Assembly (NCBI GenBank): GCA_947573605.1
Contig: CANPGM010000028.1
Span: 1-46,492, forward strand
Direction: 5' to 3'
Length of the DNA stretch: 46,492 bases
Source: an uncultured Roseburia sp.
GTDB taxonomy: Bacteria > Bacillota > Clostridia > Lachnospirales > Lachnospiraceae
Shown here piece after piece: positions 17,614 to 26,658 of the stretch. A program made the translations under genes and the position numbers. The notes under the pieces are model-generated. The model was given only the letters and a program-made list of their open reading frames with translations. It did no database searches and had not been told where the DNA came from. Position 1 is the first letter of the stretch. The number at the start of each line of letters is the position of its first letter.

Positions 17614-18594
17614 CTACTGCTCCTCCCTGATTACTGATGTAATTCTTACTGCATAATTATTACCGGCGGCTCCCGGCAGAGCAGTAAATTTCCTTATGTT
17701 TCCAACAAAGATATTTAAATCCTGATCTACCTTTGTATCAAGCCGGATAATATCCCCAATCTGAAGATTTATAAAATCATCAACAGAAATAGAGCTGACT
17801 CCAAGCACCGCCTTAATCGGCATCTGAGCTCTTGAAATCAATGCCTCTATCGTTTCTGTATATTCCTGTTCATCCTTTTCCTGAAGATTAGAATACCAGA
17901 ATTTGGTATTCAACTTATCCATAACACTCTCCAGTGTCAGATACGGAAGACAGATATTAATAAGCCCTTCTATATCTCCGATCTTTATACTCAACGTCAC
18001 AAGCGCTATCATTTCAGTTGGAGAAATGACCTGTGCATATTGCGAATTAGTTTCAATTCTTTCCAGACGCGGATTAATCTCACACACATTCGCCCATGGC
18101 TCTCTTAAAAGATTAACACAGTTATTCATAATCCGTTCCAAAATCAAAAGCTCAATCTCCGAATATTCTCTTGTTTTATCCAGAGCCGCTCCTTTACCTC
18201 CCAGCATACGGTCAATCATAACGTATCCAATCTTCTCGGCAACTTCAATTACGATTGATCCTGGAAGAGGAGAAATATTTACCAGATTAAGCATAACAGG
18301 ATTAGACAGCGCATTTGTAAATTCCTGATAAGTAACCGCCTCGGAACTCATCACCTCTACCTGAACCGATTTTCTCAAATATACAGGTAAGTTGGTCGAA
18401 AGGAGTCTTCCATAATGTTCAAATATAATTTCCAACGTACGCAGATGCTCTTTTGAAAATTTTGCCGGTCGGGAAAAGTCATAATTCTTAACCTGTTTCT
18501 CTTCCTTATCCTTCATTTCCTCAACATCAAGTTCTCCGGAGCTTAATGCCTGCAGCAGACTATCTATCTCATTTTGAGATAAGACTTCGCCCAT
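17614..18594 (-). CDS. fliM: Flagellar motor switch protein FliM
   Basis: 326 residues, standard. The N-terminus carries the CheY-P binding segment (LSQNEIDSLLQAL), the middle domain has the FliG-binding GGKG-type turn (MLGGKGAAL) and the C-terminus a SpoA domain. FliM is the C-ring scaffold that receives the CheY-P signal. It precedes fliY by two bases. AGGTGG lies nine bases upstream of the ATG. Confidence 0.96.
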   Translation of the reverse strand: MGEVLSQNEIDSLLQALSSGELDVEEMKDKEEKQVKNYDFSRPAKFSKEHLRTLEIIFEHYGRLLSTNLPVYLRKSVQVEVMSSEAVTYQEFTNALSNPVMLNLVNISPLPGSIVIEVAEKIGYVMIDRMLGGKGAALDKTREYSEIELLILERIMNNCVNLLREPWANVCEINPRLERIETNSQYAQVISPTEMIALVTLSIKIGDIEGLINICLPYLTLESVMDKLNTKFWYSNLQEKDEQEYTETIEALISRAQMPIKAVLGVSSISVDDFINLQIGDIIRLDTKVDQDLNIFVGNIRKFTALPGAAGNNYAVRITSVIREEQ

Positions 18595-18631
18595 TCTCTC
18601 TCACCACCTAATAGCTTTTTTAATCACACAT

Positions 18632-19156
18632 TTACTGTGTTGTTACACCGGAAAAACTGATGCCGACAATAAAGTCCTCTCCAAACATTGCCTGCAATGC
18701 CTTTAATATCTCATTTTTAACATCCGAATTGCTGTTTGCGTCAAATTCATCACGCGTAAAACCCTGTACAATCGTATTAATCTGATCCTGAATCAAAGTT
18801 TTCTTTGCTTCAAGCATCTCCGCGCCTTTTCCCTTTTTATACCCCTCACTCTTGTTGTCCATAGAAATCCCCACGGAAAAGATCGCATAACGTTCTTTTT
18901 CATCACCTTCCTGACGTTTTAAATTAATGGTAAATTCATCTTCTATATTATATACTTCAATATTCTCAATTGGCACTTCAAGATTCGATCCATTCTGCCC
19001 GCTCTCCAAATCCATATGGATTGCGCTGCATACCTGATCAATCAATTCGTTCGACTTCTTGGTCTGCGGAATAATTGTAAACGTAAGAATCGCAGTTAAA
19101 ATAAGATTTGCAAGTACCAAAGCAAAAATCAATACACTCATCAGATTTTTTTTCAT
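18632..19156 (-). CDS. fliL: Flagellar basal body-associated protein FliL
   Basis: 174 residues. One N-terminal membrane segment (about 7-28) is followed by a periplasmic-side FliL domain (about 60-174). FliL rings surround and stabilise stator units. AAGG is well placed before the ATG. Its position after motB and before fliM is the common clostridial layout. The sequence is divergent in the domain, so identity rests on topology, length and context. Confidence 0.85.
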   Translation of the reverse strand: MKKNLMSVLIFALVLANLILTAILTFTIIPQTKKSNELIDQVCSAIHMDLESGQNGSNLEVPIENIEVYNIEDEFTINLKRQEGDEKERYAIFSVGISMDNKSEGYKKGKGAEMLEAKKTLIQDQINTIVQGFTRDEFDANSNSDVKNEILKALQAMFGEDFIVGISFSGVTTQ

Positions 19157-19172
19157 ATTAATTACCTTCCTG

Positions 19173-19982
19173 TCAATTTAATTCAGAATAGTAGGAATTG
19201 TAAACCTTAATTTCCACACGTCTGTTTCTCGCACGTCCTTCTGCGGTAGAATTGTCTGCAACCGGAGCATATTCACCTCTGCCCGACGATTTTATATGCG
19301 AAGGAGTAATTGTCGTATGATCCCTTATGTAATCCGCAACCGTTAGTGCGCGGAACATCGAAAGTACATTGTTATCCGCATATTTCTGCGAAGAAATCGG
19401 AACGTTATCCGTATGTCCTTCAATTTCAACCATGTTTTCTTCATAAAGCTGAAGAATCTTACCTATTTTCTCTACAACCGGATAAGCCTCTGTTTTCAGC
19501 TCTGATTTTCCCGAGTCAAAAAGCAGCGTACCGTTTAAATCCAGCCATACATACTGCGCATTAAAACTAACTTCCACTAAATCCTGCATGTCATACTGTT
19601 CCACAAGCTTCTCGATCTCTTCCGCCATTTCTTCGGATTCTTCAAGCGCCTGTTCCTCATATGCTTCTTTCAGTTCTTTTTCTTCCTGCTGGGCTTCCTC
19701 GTCTACACTGTTTGCCATATCGTTGTAATAAATAGCCAGATCTCTTAATTGGCTTACGCCGGAAGATACCATTTCCCCTTCACCAATCGAGGCCCCGCCT
19801 CTTGGTAAAATGCTGAAACTGCTCTGTAAAGAAGCCACTACCATTTCAAACTTCTCTGCATCTATTGTAGACATGGCAAAAAGCATAACAAAAAAGCACA
19901 AAAGCAGATTCATCAAATCACTAAACGTGTTCATCCATGCAGGTGAGCCTTTTGGTGGATCTTCCGCTCTCTTTTTTGCCAC
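19173..19982 (-). CDS. motB: Flagellar motor stator protein MotB
   Basis: 269 residues starting at a GTG that overlaps the motA stop (TAGTG), with GGAGG nine bases upstream. The single membrane helix carries the essential ion-binding Asp22 (TFSDLMNLLLCFFVMLFAMS). A Glu-rich coiled segment (about 90-125) leads to the OmpA-like peptidoglycan-binding domain with VEIEGHTDNVP and the conserved GRARNRRVEI. Ion type (proton or sodium) cannot be told safely from sequence. Confidence 0.96.
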   Translation of the reverse strand: MAKKRAEDPPKGSPAWMNTFSDLMNLLLCFFVMLFAMSTIDAEKFEMVVASLQSSFSILPRGGASIGEGEMVSSGVSQLRDLAIYYNDMANSVDEEAQQEEKELKEAYEEQALEESEEMAEEIEKLVEQYDMQDLVEVSFNAQYVWLDLNGTLLFDSGKSELKTEAYPVVEKIGKILQLYEENMVEIEGHTDNVPISSQKYADNNVLSMFRALTVADYIRDHTTITPSHIKSSGRGEYAPVADNSTAEGRARNRRVEIKVYNSYYSELN

Positions 19983-20776
19983 TACTCTTCACCTCCACCT
20001 GAATCCTGTGCCGCATTATCTCTTGCAGAAGGTGACAGGAACGCTTTGAGCTTTTCTTCAATAATACGCGGATTCTCTCCTGCCTGAATGGATAAAAGCC
20101 CTTCTACCGTAATATCCTTCAACATCATCTCAAGATCATTATTTATTTTTAATTTACCGGCTACAGGACCGCAAAGCCAGTTTGCAATCAGTGAGCCGTA
20201 CAGTGTAGTGAGAAGTGCGACTGCCATCTTAGGTCCGATCGTAGACGGATCGCTCATATCATTTAACATAAGTACAAGACCGATCAGGGTTCCGATCATT
20301 CCCCATGCAGGTCCAAGTTCGGCCCATTTTTCCCAGAAGCCGATCACCTTTTTATGTCTGCCCTCAATACAATTTAAATCCGTTTCAAGTATTGCACGAA
20401 CCAATTCAGGATCAGTGCCGTCTACAACAAGCATTACACCTTTCCTCAGAAAAGCGTCTTCAATCCCGTTTGCAGCCTCTTCAAGCGCAAGCAAGCCTTC
20501 CTTCCTTGCAACATTGGCCAAATCAATAATATTTTTGATTACGATTGCGGGGTCGCCCTTTTCATCCTTAAAAATCAGCGTAAAGCTCTTTAGACCAGTA
20601 ATTATGTCCGGTACCTTATTACTTCCGATAACACCCGAAATCGATCCGCCAATTGTAATAATTACAGAGGGCAAATCTCCCATTCTCATGAAACCGGCCA
20701 TTCCGCCACTCGATATAACGCCGACGGCAAACATAATTACACCGACCACTAACCCCAATATTGAAGCGATATCCAA
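19982..20776 (-). CDS. motA: Flagellar motor stator protein MotA
   Basis: 264 residues if translation begins at the TTG at 20776, giving the canonical MotA opening (M)DIASILGLVVG. AGGTGG lies six bases before that TTG. The longer frame starts at an ATG at 20827 whose GGGAGG is directly adjacent, too close to be used well, and adds 17 hydrophilic residues before the first membrane helix that are atypical for MotA. Four membrane helices and the conserved GTLIGLVLML block are seen. MotA and MotB form the torque-generating stator. Confidence 0.93.
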   Translation of the reverse strand: MDIASILGLVVGVIMFAVGVISSGGMAGFMRMGDLPSVIITIGGSISGVIGSNKVPDIITGLKSFTLIFKDEKGDPAIVIKNIIDLANVARKEGLLALEEAANGIEDAFLRKGVMLVVDGTDPELVRAILETDLNCIEGRHKKVIGFWEKWAELGPAWGMIGTLIGLVLMLNDMSDPSTIGPKMAVALLTTLYGSLIANWLCGPVAGKLKINNDLEMMLKDITVEGLLSIQAGENPRIIEEKLKAFLSPSARDNAAQDSGGGEE

Positions 20777-20851
20777 ACCAATCCACCTGCCATCCTTTTT
20801 TTCTATATTAAAACGGCCAGAGCACATCCTCCCGTCTTAATACCAATTATT

Positions 20852-20880
20852 ATTTTACTAAACTTTTTACCGCTTGTCTA
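20852..20880 (-). promoter_or_regulatory. Putative sigma-A promoter of motA-motB-fliL...
   Basis: On the minus strand TAGACA (20875-20880) is followed, after 17 bases, by TAAAAT (20852-20857), five of six matches to each consensus. The start point would fall near 20845, about 70 bases before the proposed motA start. It would give the stator, switch and chemotaxis genes a promoter separate from the hook-basal body transcript. Confidence 0.6.
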
Positions 20881-20920
20881 CTTTCTTTTACAAAATATTC
20901 ATAAGGAAATATATTCTATC

Positions 20921-20976
20921 ATAAAAACCGTGCTGCATTCACCCACAATAGCACATCGGACTATGCAACACGGTTA
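20921..20976 (-). terminator. Putative intrinsic terminator after flgE
   Basis: Arms 20963-20974 and 20927-20938 pair over 12 positions with one G-U, enclosing a 24-base loop, and the minus-strand transcript continues with five U residues. The loop is long for a terminator, so strength is uncertain. It lies in the 303-base gap between flgE and motA, which has no gene in it. A TATAAT with an extended TGG lies at 20976-20984 just upstream of the hairpin. Confidence 0.5.
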
Positions 20977-21004
20977 TTATACCACATATAGTGTAAGGAT
21001 GGAA
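20976..21004 (-). promoter_or_regulatory. Possible extended -10 promoter overlapping the flgE hairpin
   Basis: Minus strand reads TGGTATAAT (20976-20984), a perfect -10 with an extended TG. The -35 at 17-base spacing is poor (TTCCAT, 20999-21004). A start near 20969 would lie inside the first hairpin arm, so its RNA would lack the full stem. Confidence 0.3.
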
Positions 21005-21079
21005 TACCTTTTACTATATATATTTCACTTTTCCTGTAAAAATTACAGAATATGCAAACCTGTTTCAGTCCCGGTCAAA

Positions 21080-23041
21080 TTAACGCTTCAGATTTACAAG
21101 CTCCTCTAACAGTGTATCGGATGTTGTAATTACTCGTGAATTTGCCTGGAAACCACGCTGTGTAGTTATCATTTGTGTAAACTCTGTAGAAAGGTCGACA
21201 TTAGACATTTCTAACTCACCGGACGTCATTGTACTTCCGTCCGCATTTACCTCTACGCCGATTCCATCAAAATCGCCGGAGTTTAACGTTGTCTGATAGC
21301 AGTTCTCTCCCATCTTGGAAAGACCGGAAGCATTCGCAAACTGCGCTACCGCAATCTGACCAAGAAGCTCGGTATTACCGTTGCTGTAGGAACCGAATAT
21401 CTTACCGTTACTGTCAATGGAAATACCAATCATATTTCCAAGCTTACGTCCCTTTCCGGTCGTACCGTCGACTGCACCGGAATCCATGCTCAGCGTAGAT
21501 TTACCGCCGTTATTGTAATTTAAGCACTGGGTAAAGTCAATACTGATATTTTTAAAATTACCGTACTGGTTTACGCCGCCTTCACCGGTACTGTCACCGA
21601 TTTTTAATACTGCGGAAGACGGATCTCCGTTAATCGACCGGAAAAGTCCCTCTCCTGTATCAAATACCAAATCATAAGTTGCTGAACGCTGGATTACTTC
21701 AAACGCACCGTCTTTTTCATTAAATACGAATGAATAATCAGGATTTGCGTCTGTTCCCTTAAAGCCAAGATAAGTTTGCAGCGTATCGGAAATCTTAAAA
21801 ATTTCAATTGCAGTTTTTGTGGAATAATTACCGTCTTTATCGGTTCCTTCAAACATTCCTGTTACCGAATTAAATACATATTCCGAACCATCTTCTCCTA
21901 CAATTGTACCCGGCGTTGTTTCGCTTAACGTGTATCCTGCCTGTAAATCATCCGATGAAAATACTTTTGCAGCGCTTGTTGTAAGAGCTACCGTCTGCTT
22001 ATTTACGGAAAACGTTCCTGTTTCCTGATTATAGACAAGAGAATACGGTGAATTTTCCTGTTCAAGCATTTCCTGTAAAGCTACCATTGTACTGGAATCA
22101 CCAAATACATCTGTCAAAGTTGCACCGTTGTTAAACGTACCGTTCGCAACATTATAAGTAAAAGTTCCGTTTCCGTTTGCAACGATAATATTGTTCGGAT
22201 CGTTTGCATTAATTGTAGATCCATATGCTACCGGATCGATTTTATATACTTCTTCTGTAGTCTCGTCTGCGCTGCCAAACAGTTTTGAAATCTGCTCCGC
22301 CGTCATTCCCTCCAGCAGATTCTTATTGTTGCTGTCTAAGATACTTGTCAGTCCTACGGTATAAACACCTTTTTCATCGGTATCTCTTACGGCGAATTTT
22401 GCGGTATAGGCATAACCAAGATCATCAAAGAAGTTTAAGTTCAGCACTTTTCCCGCTTCGCTCTTCACATCCGTATCATTAGAATCCAAAACGCCTCCCA
22501 TAACGGCGTTTATCGTCGCTTCCGGCGGAGATGTCAGGTTCTTTTCCTGCATAATTCTAAGTGCGGACACCGTATCTTTTCTGATAGCGCCGGTCGTTTC
22601 ATCTACCTGCCATCCCATAACCGTATATCCGGTAGAGGTCATACAGAGATTACCTGCACCGTCTACATAGAATGAACCGGATCTGGTAAACAGATTCTGT
22701 GTACCGTCGCTTACAATAAAGAAGTTTGTTGAATTCTTATCCGTTAATTTAATATCAAACGGATTTCCCGTTGTCTCAGATGCGCCTGCAGACGTAATAC
22801 TGATATTGGTTGCCGCCATTGAAACGCCAAGACCAATCTGCTTTGCATTGATACCGCCTGCTCCGGTATTGGCGTTTGCCCCGGATGCGCTTGATGTCGT
22901 TTGGTATAAAATATCACGGAACGTAACGGACGATGACTTAAACGCCACCGTATTTACGTTTGCGATATTATTACCGATTACATCCATCTTTGTCTGATGT
23001 GTCTTAAGACCGGACACAGCAGAATACATTGATCTCATCAT
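21080..23041 (-). CDS. flgE: Flagellar hook protein FlgE with long repeat-bearing insert
   Basis: 653 residues, much longer than the ~400 of enteric FlgE. The N-terminal rod/hook signature (MYSAVSGLKTHQTKMDVIGN) and the C-terminal STEFTQMITTQRGFQANSRV (with the preceding MSNVDL) are intact. The enlarged middle (about 180-560) forms surface-exposed domains and includes a set of related hairpin-like segments between residues 293 and 468. GGAGG lies ten bases before the ATG. FlgE polymerises to form the hook. Confidence 0.95.
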   Translation of the reverse strand: MMRSMYSAVSGLKTHQTKMDVIGNNIANVNTVAFKSSSVTFRDILYQTTSSASGANANTGAGGINAKQIGLGVSMAATNISITSAGASETTGNPFDIKLTDKNSTNFFIVSDGTQNLFTRSGSFYVDGAGNLCMTSTGYTVMGWQVDETTGAIRKDTVSALRIMQEKNLTSPPEATINAVMGGVLDSNDTDVKSEAGKVLNLNFFDDLGYAYTAKFAVRDTDEKGVYTVGLTSILDSNNKNLLEGMTAEQISKLFGSADETTEEVYKIDPVAYGSTINANDPNNIIVANGNGTFTYNVANGTFNNGATLTDVFGDSSTMVALQEMLEQENSPYSLVYNQETGTFSVNKQTVALTTSAAKVFSSDDLQAGYTLSETTPGTIVGEDGSEYVFNSVTGMFEGTDKDGNYSTKTAIEIFKISDTLQTYLGFKGTDANPDYSFVFNEKDGAFEVIQRSATYDLVFDTGEGLFRSINGDPSSAVLKIGDSTGEGGVNQYGNFKNISIDFTQCLNYNNGGKSTLSMDSGAVDGTTGKGRKLGNMIGISIDSNGKIFGSYSNGNTELLGQIAVAQFANASGLSKMGENCYQTTLNSGDFDGIGVEVNADGSTMTSGELEMSNVDLSTEFTQMITTQRGFQANSRVITTSDTLLEELVNLKR

Positions 23042-23120
23042 AGTGAAATGACCTCCTGATTCTAAGGCGCATAGTTTCCTCTGTCATTCGGAAACCTTAT
23101 AGCTTCCATGCAAGGTCCAG

Positions 23121-23516
23121 CTACATAATGACCGCGCCGTCAATATTTGTAAAAATTTTATTATCAGATTCGTTCTGGTCTAATGCCGTTACAACCGTCT
23201 TATTCGGTACATTTACAATAAAAGCCAGCGAATCCACAATTACTAACGATTCCTGAATTCCCTTTTCCTTTGCTTTTAACACTCCATTTTCCAGACGTAC
23301 ATTCTGTTCCTCGGAAAGACTGATTTTCCGATCTTCTAACCGCATTGCGGCATGTTTGGAAAACTTCAGCTCAAAGCTATCAGCAACATCCTGTTTCTGT
23401 TTAAAAATCTCCTGAAACGACAGTCCCGAAGACTCCGTTTTCTCCGTGGTTCTCTGATTCAGATACCGGTCTGTTATCTGTTCAATGGAAGCGAATTGAT
23501 TATTAATTTTATTCAT
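23121..23516 (-). CDS. Flagellar operon protein, TIGR02530 family
   Basis: 131 residues. The conserved part is FSKHAAMRLEDRKISLSEEQ and the following VRLENGVLKAKEKGI, DSLAFIVNVPNKTVVTAL and an ending TNIDGAVIM. This family is found between flgD and flgE in Bacillota flagellar clusters and is otherwise uncharacterised; the position here is the same. GAGG and AGGAG lie close before the ATG. A role in hook assembly or export is inferred from context only. Confidence 0.85.
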   Translation of the reverse strand: MNKINNQFASIEQITDRYLNQRTTEKTESSGLSFQEIFKQKQDVADSFELKFSKHAAMRLEDRKISLSEEQNVRLENGVLKAKEKGIQESLVIVDSLAFIVNVPNKTVVTALDQNESDNKIFTNIDGAVIM

Positions 23517-23546
23517 AACCTCATCTCTCCTTTCGGTATCCTCTTC

Positions 23547-24284
23547 TTACGGTTTTGTCGTCTCGCCGCCTTCTCCACCGTCGTCGCCGCCTTCTCCCGG
23601 ATCGTCTCCATCGCCATCACCGTCTTCTCCCGGTTTATTATCGGGCTTTGATCCTTCTTCTGCCTTAATTAACTCATTTAAGCGCTGCAGTTTTTCAGCA
23701 AAACTCAAAAGACTGTCTTCGTCAATAAAGGACTTCTGGTATGCTGTCAGGCTGTCATACAATTTCGCCATTTTTTCAATTGTATCTCTGTCTGCCAGTG
23801 TAATTTCATATTTAGACGGTAAAGCTGCAACTGCATCTTTGAAATCCTGTGCGATTGCAATTGCTTCCATATAGTCCATATCTGCAACTGTATCAAGATC
23901 TTCCAGATCATACAGCTGATCTCCAATAGATAACATGACCTTCCCGTTCTGGTGAAGCACATAATCTACAATCCCGGCCGGATATGAAACTTCTCCGGTT
24001 GTCGGCGAAGTTACTTTCATGATTACATATTTGCCGACCAGATTATTTGCCGATGCCCCCTCTATGGTATTCTGCATACTCAAAGTCGATTCCAACTGCG
24101 AAAACGTAGCGAGCTGTGAAATATACTCGGTATTACTCGTCGGCTCCAATGGATCCTGGTACTGCATTTCCGCGCATAAAATCTGCAGAAACTGGTCATA
24201 GCCGAGGTCATTTGTTTTTTCTTCTTTTTTTGTGTCGGTATTTTCTACAAGATGACCGTCTTTTACCGGTGCTATTAATGCCAT
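23547..24284 (-). CDS. flgD: Hook-cap protein FlgD with extra C-terminal helical domain and acidic tail
   Basis: 245 residues. The N-terminal FlgD domain is clear (FLQILCAEMQYQDPLEPTSN, about 32-51), followed by a short SH3/Tudor-like part (LVGKYVIMKVTSP to about 135), the size seen in short Bacillota FlgD. About 105 further residues follow: a helical domain (143-209) with YDSLTAYQKSFIDEDSL, like three-helix modules in Bacillota surface proteins, and a Gly/Asp/Glu tail (211-245). FlgD caps the growing hook. AGGAG is well placed before the ATG. Confidence 0.93.
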   Translation of the reverse strand: MALIAPVKDGHLVENTDTKKEEKTNDLGYDQFLQILCAEMQYQDPLEPTSNTEYISQLATFSQLESTLSMQNTIEGASANNLVGKYVIMKVTSPTTGEVSYPAGIVDYVLHQNGKVMLSIGDQLYDLEDLDTVADMDYMEAIAIAQDFKDAVAALPSKYEITLADRDTIEKMAKLYDSLTAYQKSFIDEDSLLSFAEKLQRLNELIKAEEGSKPDNKPGEDGDGDGDDPGEGGDDGGEGGETTKP

Positions 24285-24300
24285 AATCTACTCCTTTCTT

Positions 24301-25770
24301 TTATGCCGTTACATCTACACTGTTTCCCTGTTCTGCCATAATCCGCGCTGCCAACAGCTCTTCTTCCGACATAAGCCCTGTCAGCCCGTCAAGACTGTTT
24401 CTGAAAAGTCTGTGCTGTTTCAAAGACTTTTCCTGTTCCTTTGCCTGTTGTTCCTGTCTTTTCGCATCCTGTTCGAGATTTCGTTCAAACTCATGGCTTG
24501 CAACCGTTACCTCTACCGAATCAACCCGGATTCCAGCCTGTTCCATATTCTGCTTCAGATCTACAAGCTGAGCCTCAAGAGCCTCTTTGACAACTGCGTT
24601 CTGAGCCTGAATCTTAGCCGCAACCGCGCCTTCCTGCTGAGTAATCTCAAGGTAAAGCTTCCCAAGATGCGCCGGATTCAACTGCATCTCCATCTTAGAC
24701 AAATCGTCCGTTAATGTCACTCTGGCACGCTCTACAAACTGTTCAATAATCTCACGTACACTGACATATTCCGGCAGCTCCTGTACTGTCTCTACCCCGT
24801 TTAATCTCTCTAAAATTCCGTTCTGGGCTGTTGATATTCCCGGCTGACTATCTACCGTCTCATGAAGCCCGGTCCCGGTTTTAGAATTTCCGGCCTCCTC
24901 TTTTGAACTGCCGGCGTTCTGGTTAGCGATTTCCTCTTCGGACGTTTCTTCTGTCGTGTCTTTCTGTACAACTACGGATATCTTATCCTCATTTTCGTCC
25001 GCAGACTGCTGATCGGCTGCGGATACGGAAACATTTTCCTGGCTTTCACCGGAAACTCCCGCCGCTGCAAGCACCGTCCCTTTGCCTTCTGCGTTCAATT
25101 CCTCAGGATTCTCGGATAACTCCGCGCCTGGCACATTAGAAACTTCCTGATCGGCTGCAGGCAATTCTGCTGTTTCTTCCATATCGGGTACAGCAACAGC
25201 CTGTTTAAATTCTTCAGCGCTTATCTGCAGCGTCTCCAACAGTTCACGGCTGATTGCGCTTACCTCCTGCATAATATTTACAAAAGACTCACTGCAGAGC
25301 AATTGGTTCACATTCTCGCTCCCTGTCAGCATGGCTACCAATGACGCCAGATTTCCCTGATTCATCAAATCAGGATATCCGATTCCAAGCGCTTTCATTG
25401 CTTCCTGAATTTCTTCGTCCGTAACGCCAAGTTCCTCTTTCAGCACCTGATTTACATTTTCCGCAAATTCATCTGCCGTTTTCTGAATTACGTTTTCATC
25501 TCTGATATCCGATTCAGATGTCTTTGACGGAATGACGCCATCCTTGTAATTGTTCCGTTCAAACTCCACCGACGAACTTTTCCTGTCTGCTTCCGTATTT
25601 TTTTCCGGAATTTTACCGGCTGTCCGGATCTGCGTCTGCTGCATCATGCTCTGACCCATCATTTCTGCAAAATCAACAGAACTCTGTTTTTTTTGCATAC
25701 CGGCGTCTGACTTAAAAGCGCCTTTTATGGACTGAACAGTGCGTGCATCCAAAATCTTTGCCTCTCCCAT
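24301..25770 (-). CDS. fliK: Flagellar hook-length control protein FliK
   Basis: 489 residues. A long low-complexity N-terminal and middle part, rich in Glu, Ser and Ala, acts as the ruler and is poorly conserved. The C-terminal Flg_hook domain (about 345-430) is recognisable: MEMQLNPAHLGKLYLEITQQ (about residues 356-375) and a Gln/Val-rich helix ending in GIRVDSVEVTVAS. It ends the hook phase by acting on FlhB. GGAGG lies six bases before the ATG. Its place between the MotE-like gene and flgD is usual. Confidence 0.93.
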   Translation of the reverse strand: MGEAKILDARTVQSIKGAFKSDAGMQKKQSSVDFAEMMGQSMMQQTQIRTAGKIPEKNTEADRKSSSVEFERNNYKDGVIPSKTSESDIRDENVIQKTADEFAENVNQVLKEELGVTDEEIQEAMKALGIGYPDLMNQGNLASLVAMLTGSENVNQLLCSESFVNIMQEVSAISRELLETLQISAEEFKQAVAVPDMEETAELPAADQEVSNVPGAELSENPEELNAEGKGTVLAAAGVSGESQENVSVSAADQQSADENEDKISVVVQKDTTEETSEEEIANQNAGSSKEEAGNSKTGTGLHETVDSQPGISTAQNGILERLNGVETVQELPEYVSVREIIEQFVERARVTLTDDLSKMEMQLNPAHLGKLYLEITQQEGAVAAKIQAQNAVVKEALEAQLVDLKQNMEQAGIRVDSVEVTVASHEFERNLEQDAKRQEQQAKEQEKSLKQHRLFRNSLDGLTGLMSEEELLAARIMAEQGNSVDVTA

Positions 25771-25804
25771 GCATACCCTCCTTTCTTCATAATAATATAT
25801 ATTC

Positions 25805-26632
25805 TTAAGGCTCCATGATCTTTGTTACTTTCGCTGCGGTTTCCGCTGTCATTTTGCCAAGAACATCTGCTCTGGACTGTGTGTCCATGTTCATTAAAAT
25901 ATCTGCTACCAATTGTAAATCATTTGTCATTGTGTCAAAAATAGCGGCAGCTTCTTTTGGTTTCATAGCAGAATAAGTCTTCACATAATCCTGTATCGTT
26001 TCATCATATGCACTTTGCTCTACAACCTGCTTATACAATATTTCAGCATTTGCAGGATCAATACTCTCATAATACTCTTTATAGTTATTTATATCGGGCG
26101 CTTCATCGGAAAACACAACCTCTTCATACCACTTTTCCTTTATCGCCTCAAAAGCCGCCTCATCCTGTTTGTACCGTTCCAGTTCCGCCGCCTTTTCTTC
26201 CAGTTCTGCAATATGACCTGCATCCTCGTTCGAAAGATTCTGTGCATTGGCAAGTTCTATTTCCAATTCTTTAATCCGGTTCACGGCCTCTTCAATCGTA
26301 TTATATCCGTACCCGTCTTCTTCCGTTGACAGCTCTTCAAAAACCGAATCCGGTAAAATCCGATTCAGATAGGGAACATTTTTTATCATCGGCCCCAGCA
26401 CACCGGAACCGAAACCGCCCACATCCCATTTAATCAAAAGTACAACGATTGCAAGCCAGATAAGTAAAATAATAACGGTAACAAAAAAGGTGACGATTTT
26501 TCCGCCGACCGTGGACTCTTCTTCATTTTCAAGATCGTCCGCTCCGGCATTCTTCCGCCTCTTTTTCTCCATTTTTTTTCTTTCTTTTTCTGCCTTTTTA
26601 TTGTCCGCCGCCGTAATATTCTCATCCGCCAT
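25805..26632 (-). CDS. MotE/YlxF-like magnesium-transporter N-domain protein
   Basis: About 275 residues from the second ATG (26632); an ATG at 26644 lies one base after AAAGG and is less likely. A Lys-rich cytoplasmic start, one membrane segment (about 48-70), a Glu-rich coiled coil (about 110-160), and a C-terminal MgtE_N-like helical domain ending MNMDTQSRADVLGKMTAETA. This layout matches YlxF of Bacillus subtilis and MotE, a FliF/stator-associated chaperone in other bacteria. Position between fliJ and fliK agrees. Confidence 0.85.
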   Translation of the reverse strand: MADENITAADNKKAEKERKKMEKKRRKNAGADDLENEEESTVGGKIVTFFVTVIILLIWLAIVVLLIKWDVGGFGSGVLGPMIKNVPYLNRILPDSVFEELSTEEDGYGYNTIEEAVNRIKELEIELANAQNLSNEDAGHIAELEEKAAELERYKQDEAAFEAIKEKWYEEVVFSDEAPDINNYKEYYESIDPANAEILYKQVVEQSAYDETIQDYVKTYSAMKPKEAAAIFDTMTNDLQLVADILMNMDTQSRADVLGKMTAETAAKVTKIMEP

Positions 26633-26658
26633 AACAAAACCCATGCCTTTCCGCTTGT

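Noticed and set aside
20088-20840. 250-codon plus-strand ORF opposite motA
   Set aside because: Exact antisense of motA in mirrored frame with no ribosome site; a shadow of the coding strand.
21031-21050. Perfect small hairpin (loop of three) after flgE
   Set aside because: No U tract follows it, so it was not called a terminator, though it might protect the 3' end.
21080-23041. Cysteine cross-linking of the hook protein as in spirochetes
   Set aside because: The few cysteines do not sit in the spirochete context, so there is no support.
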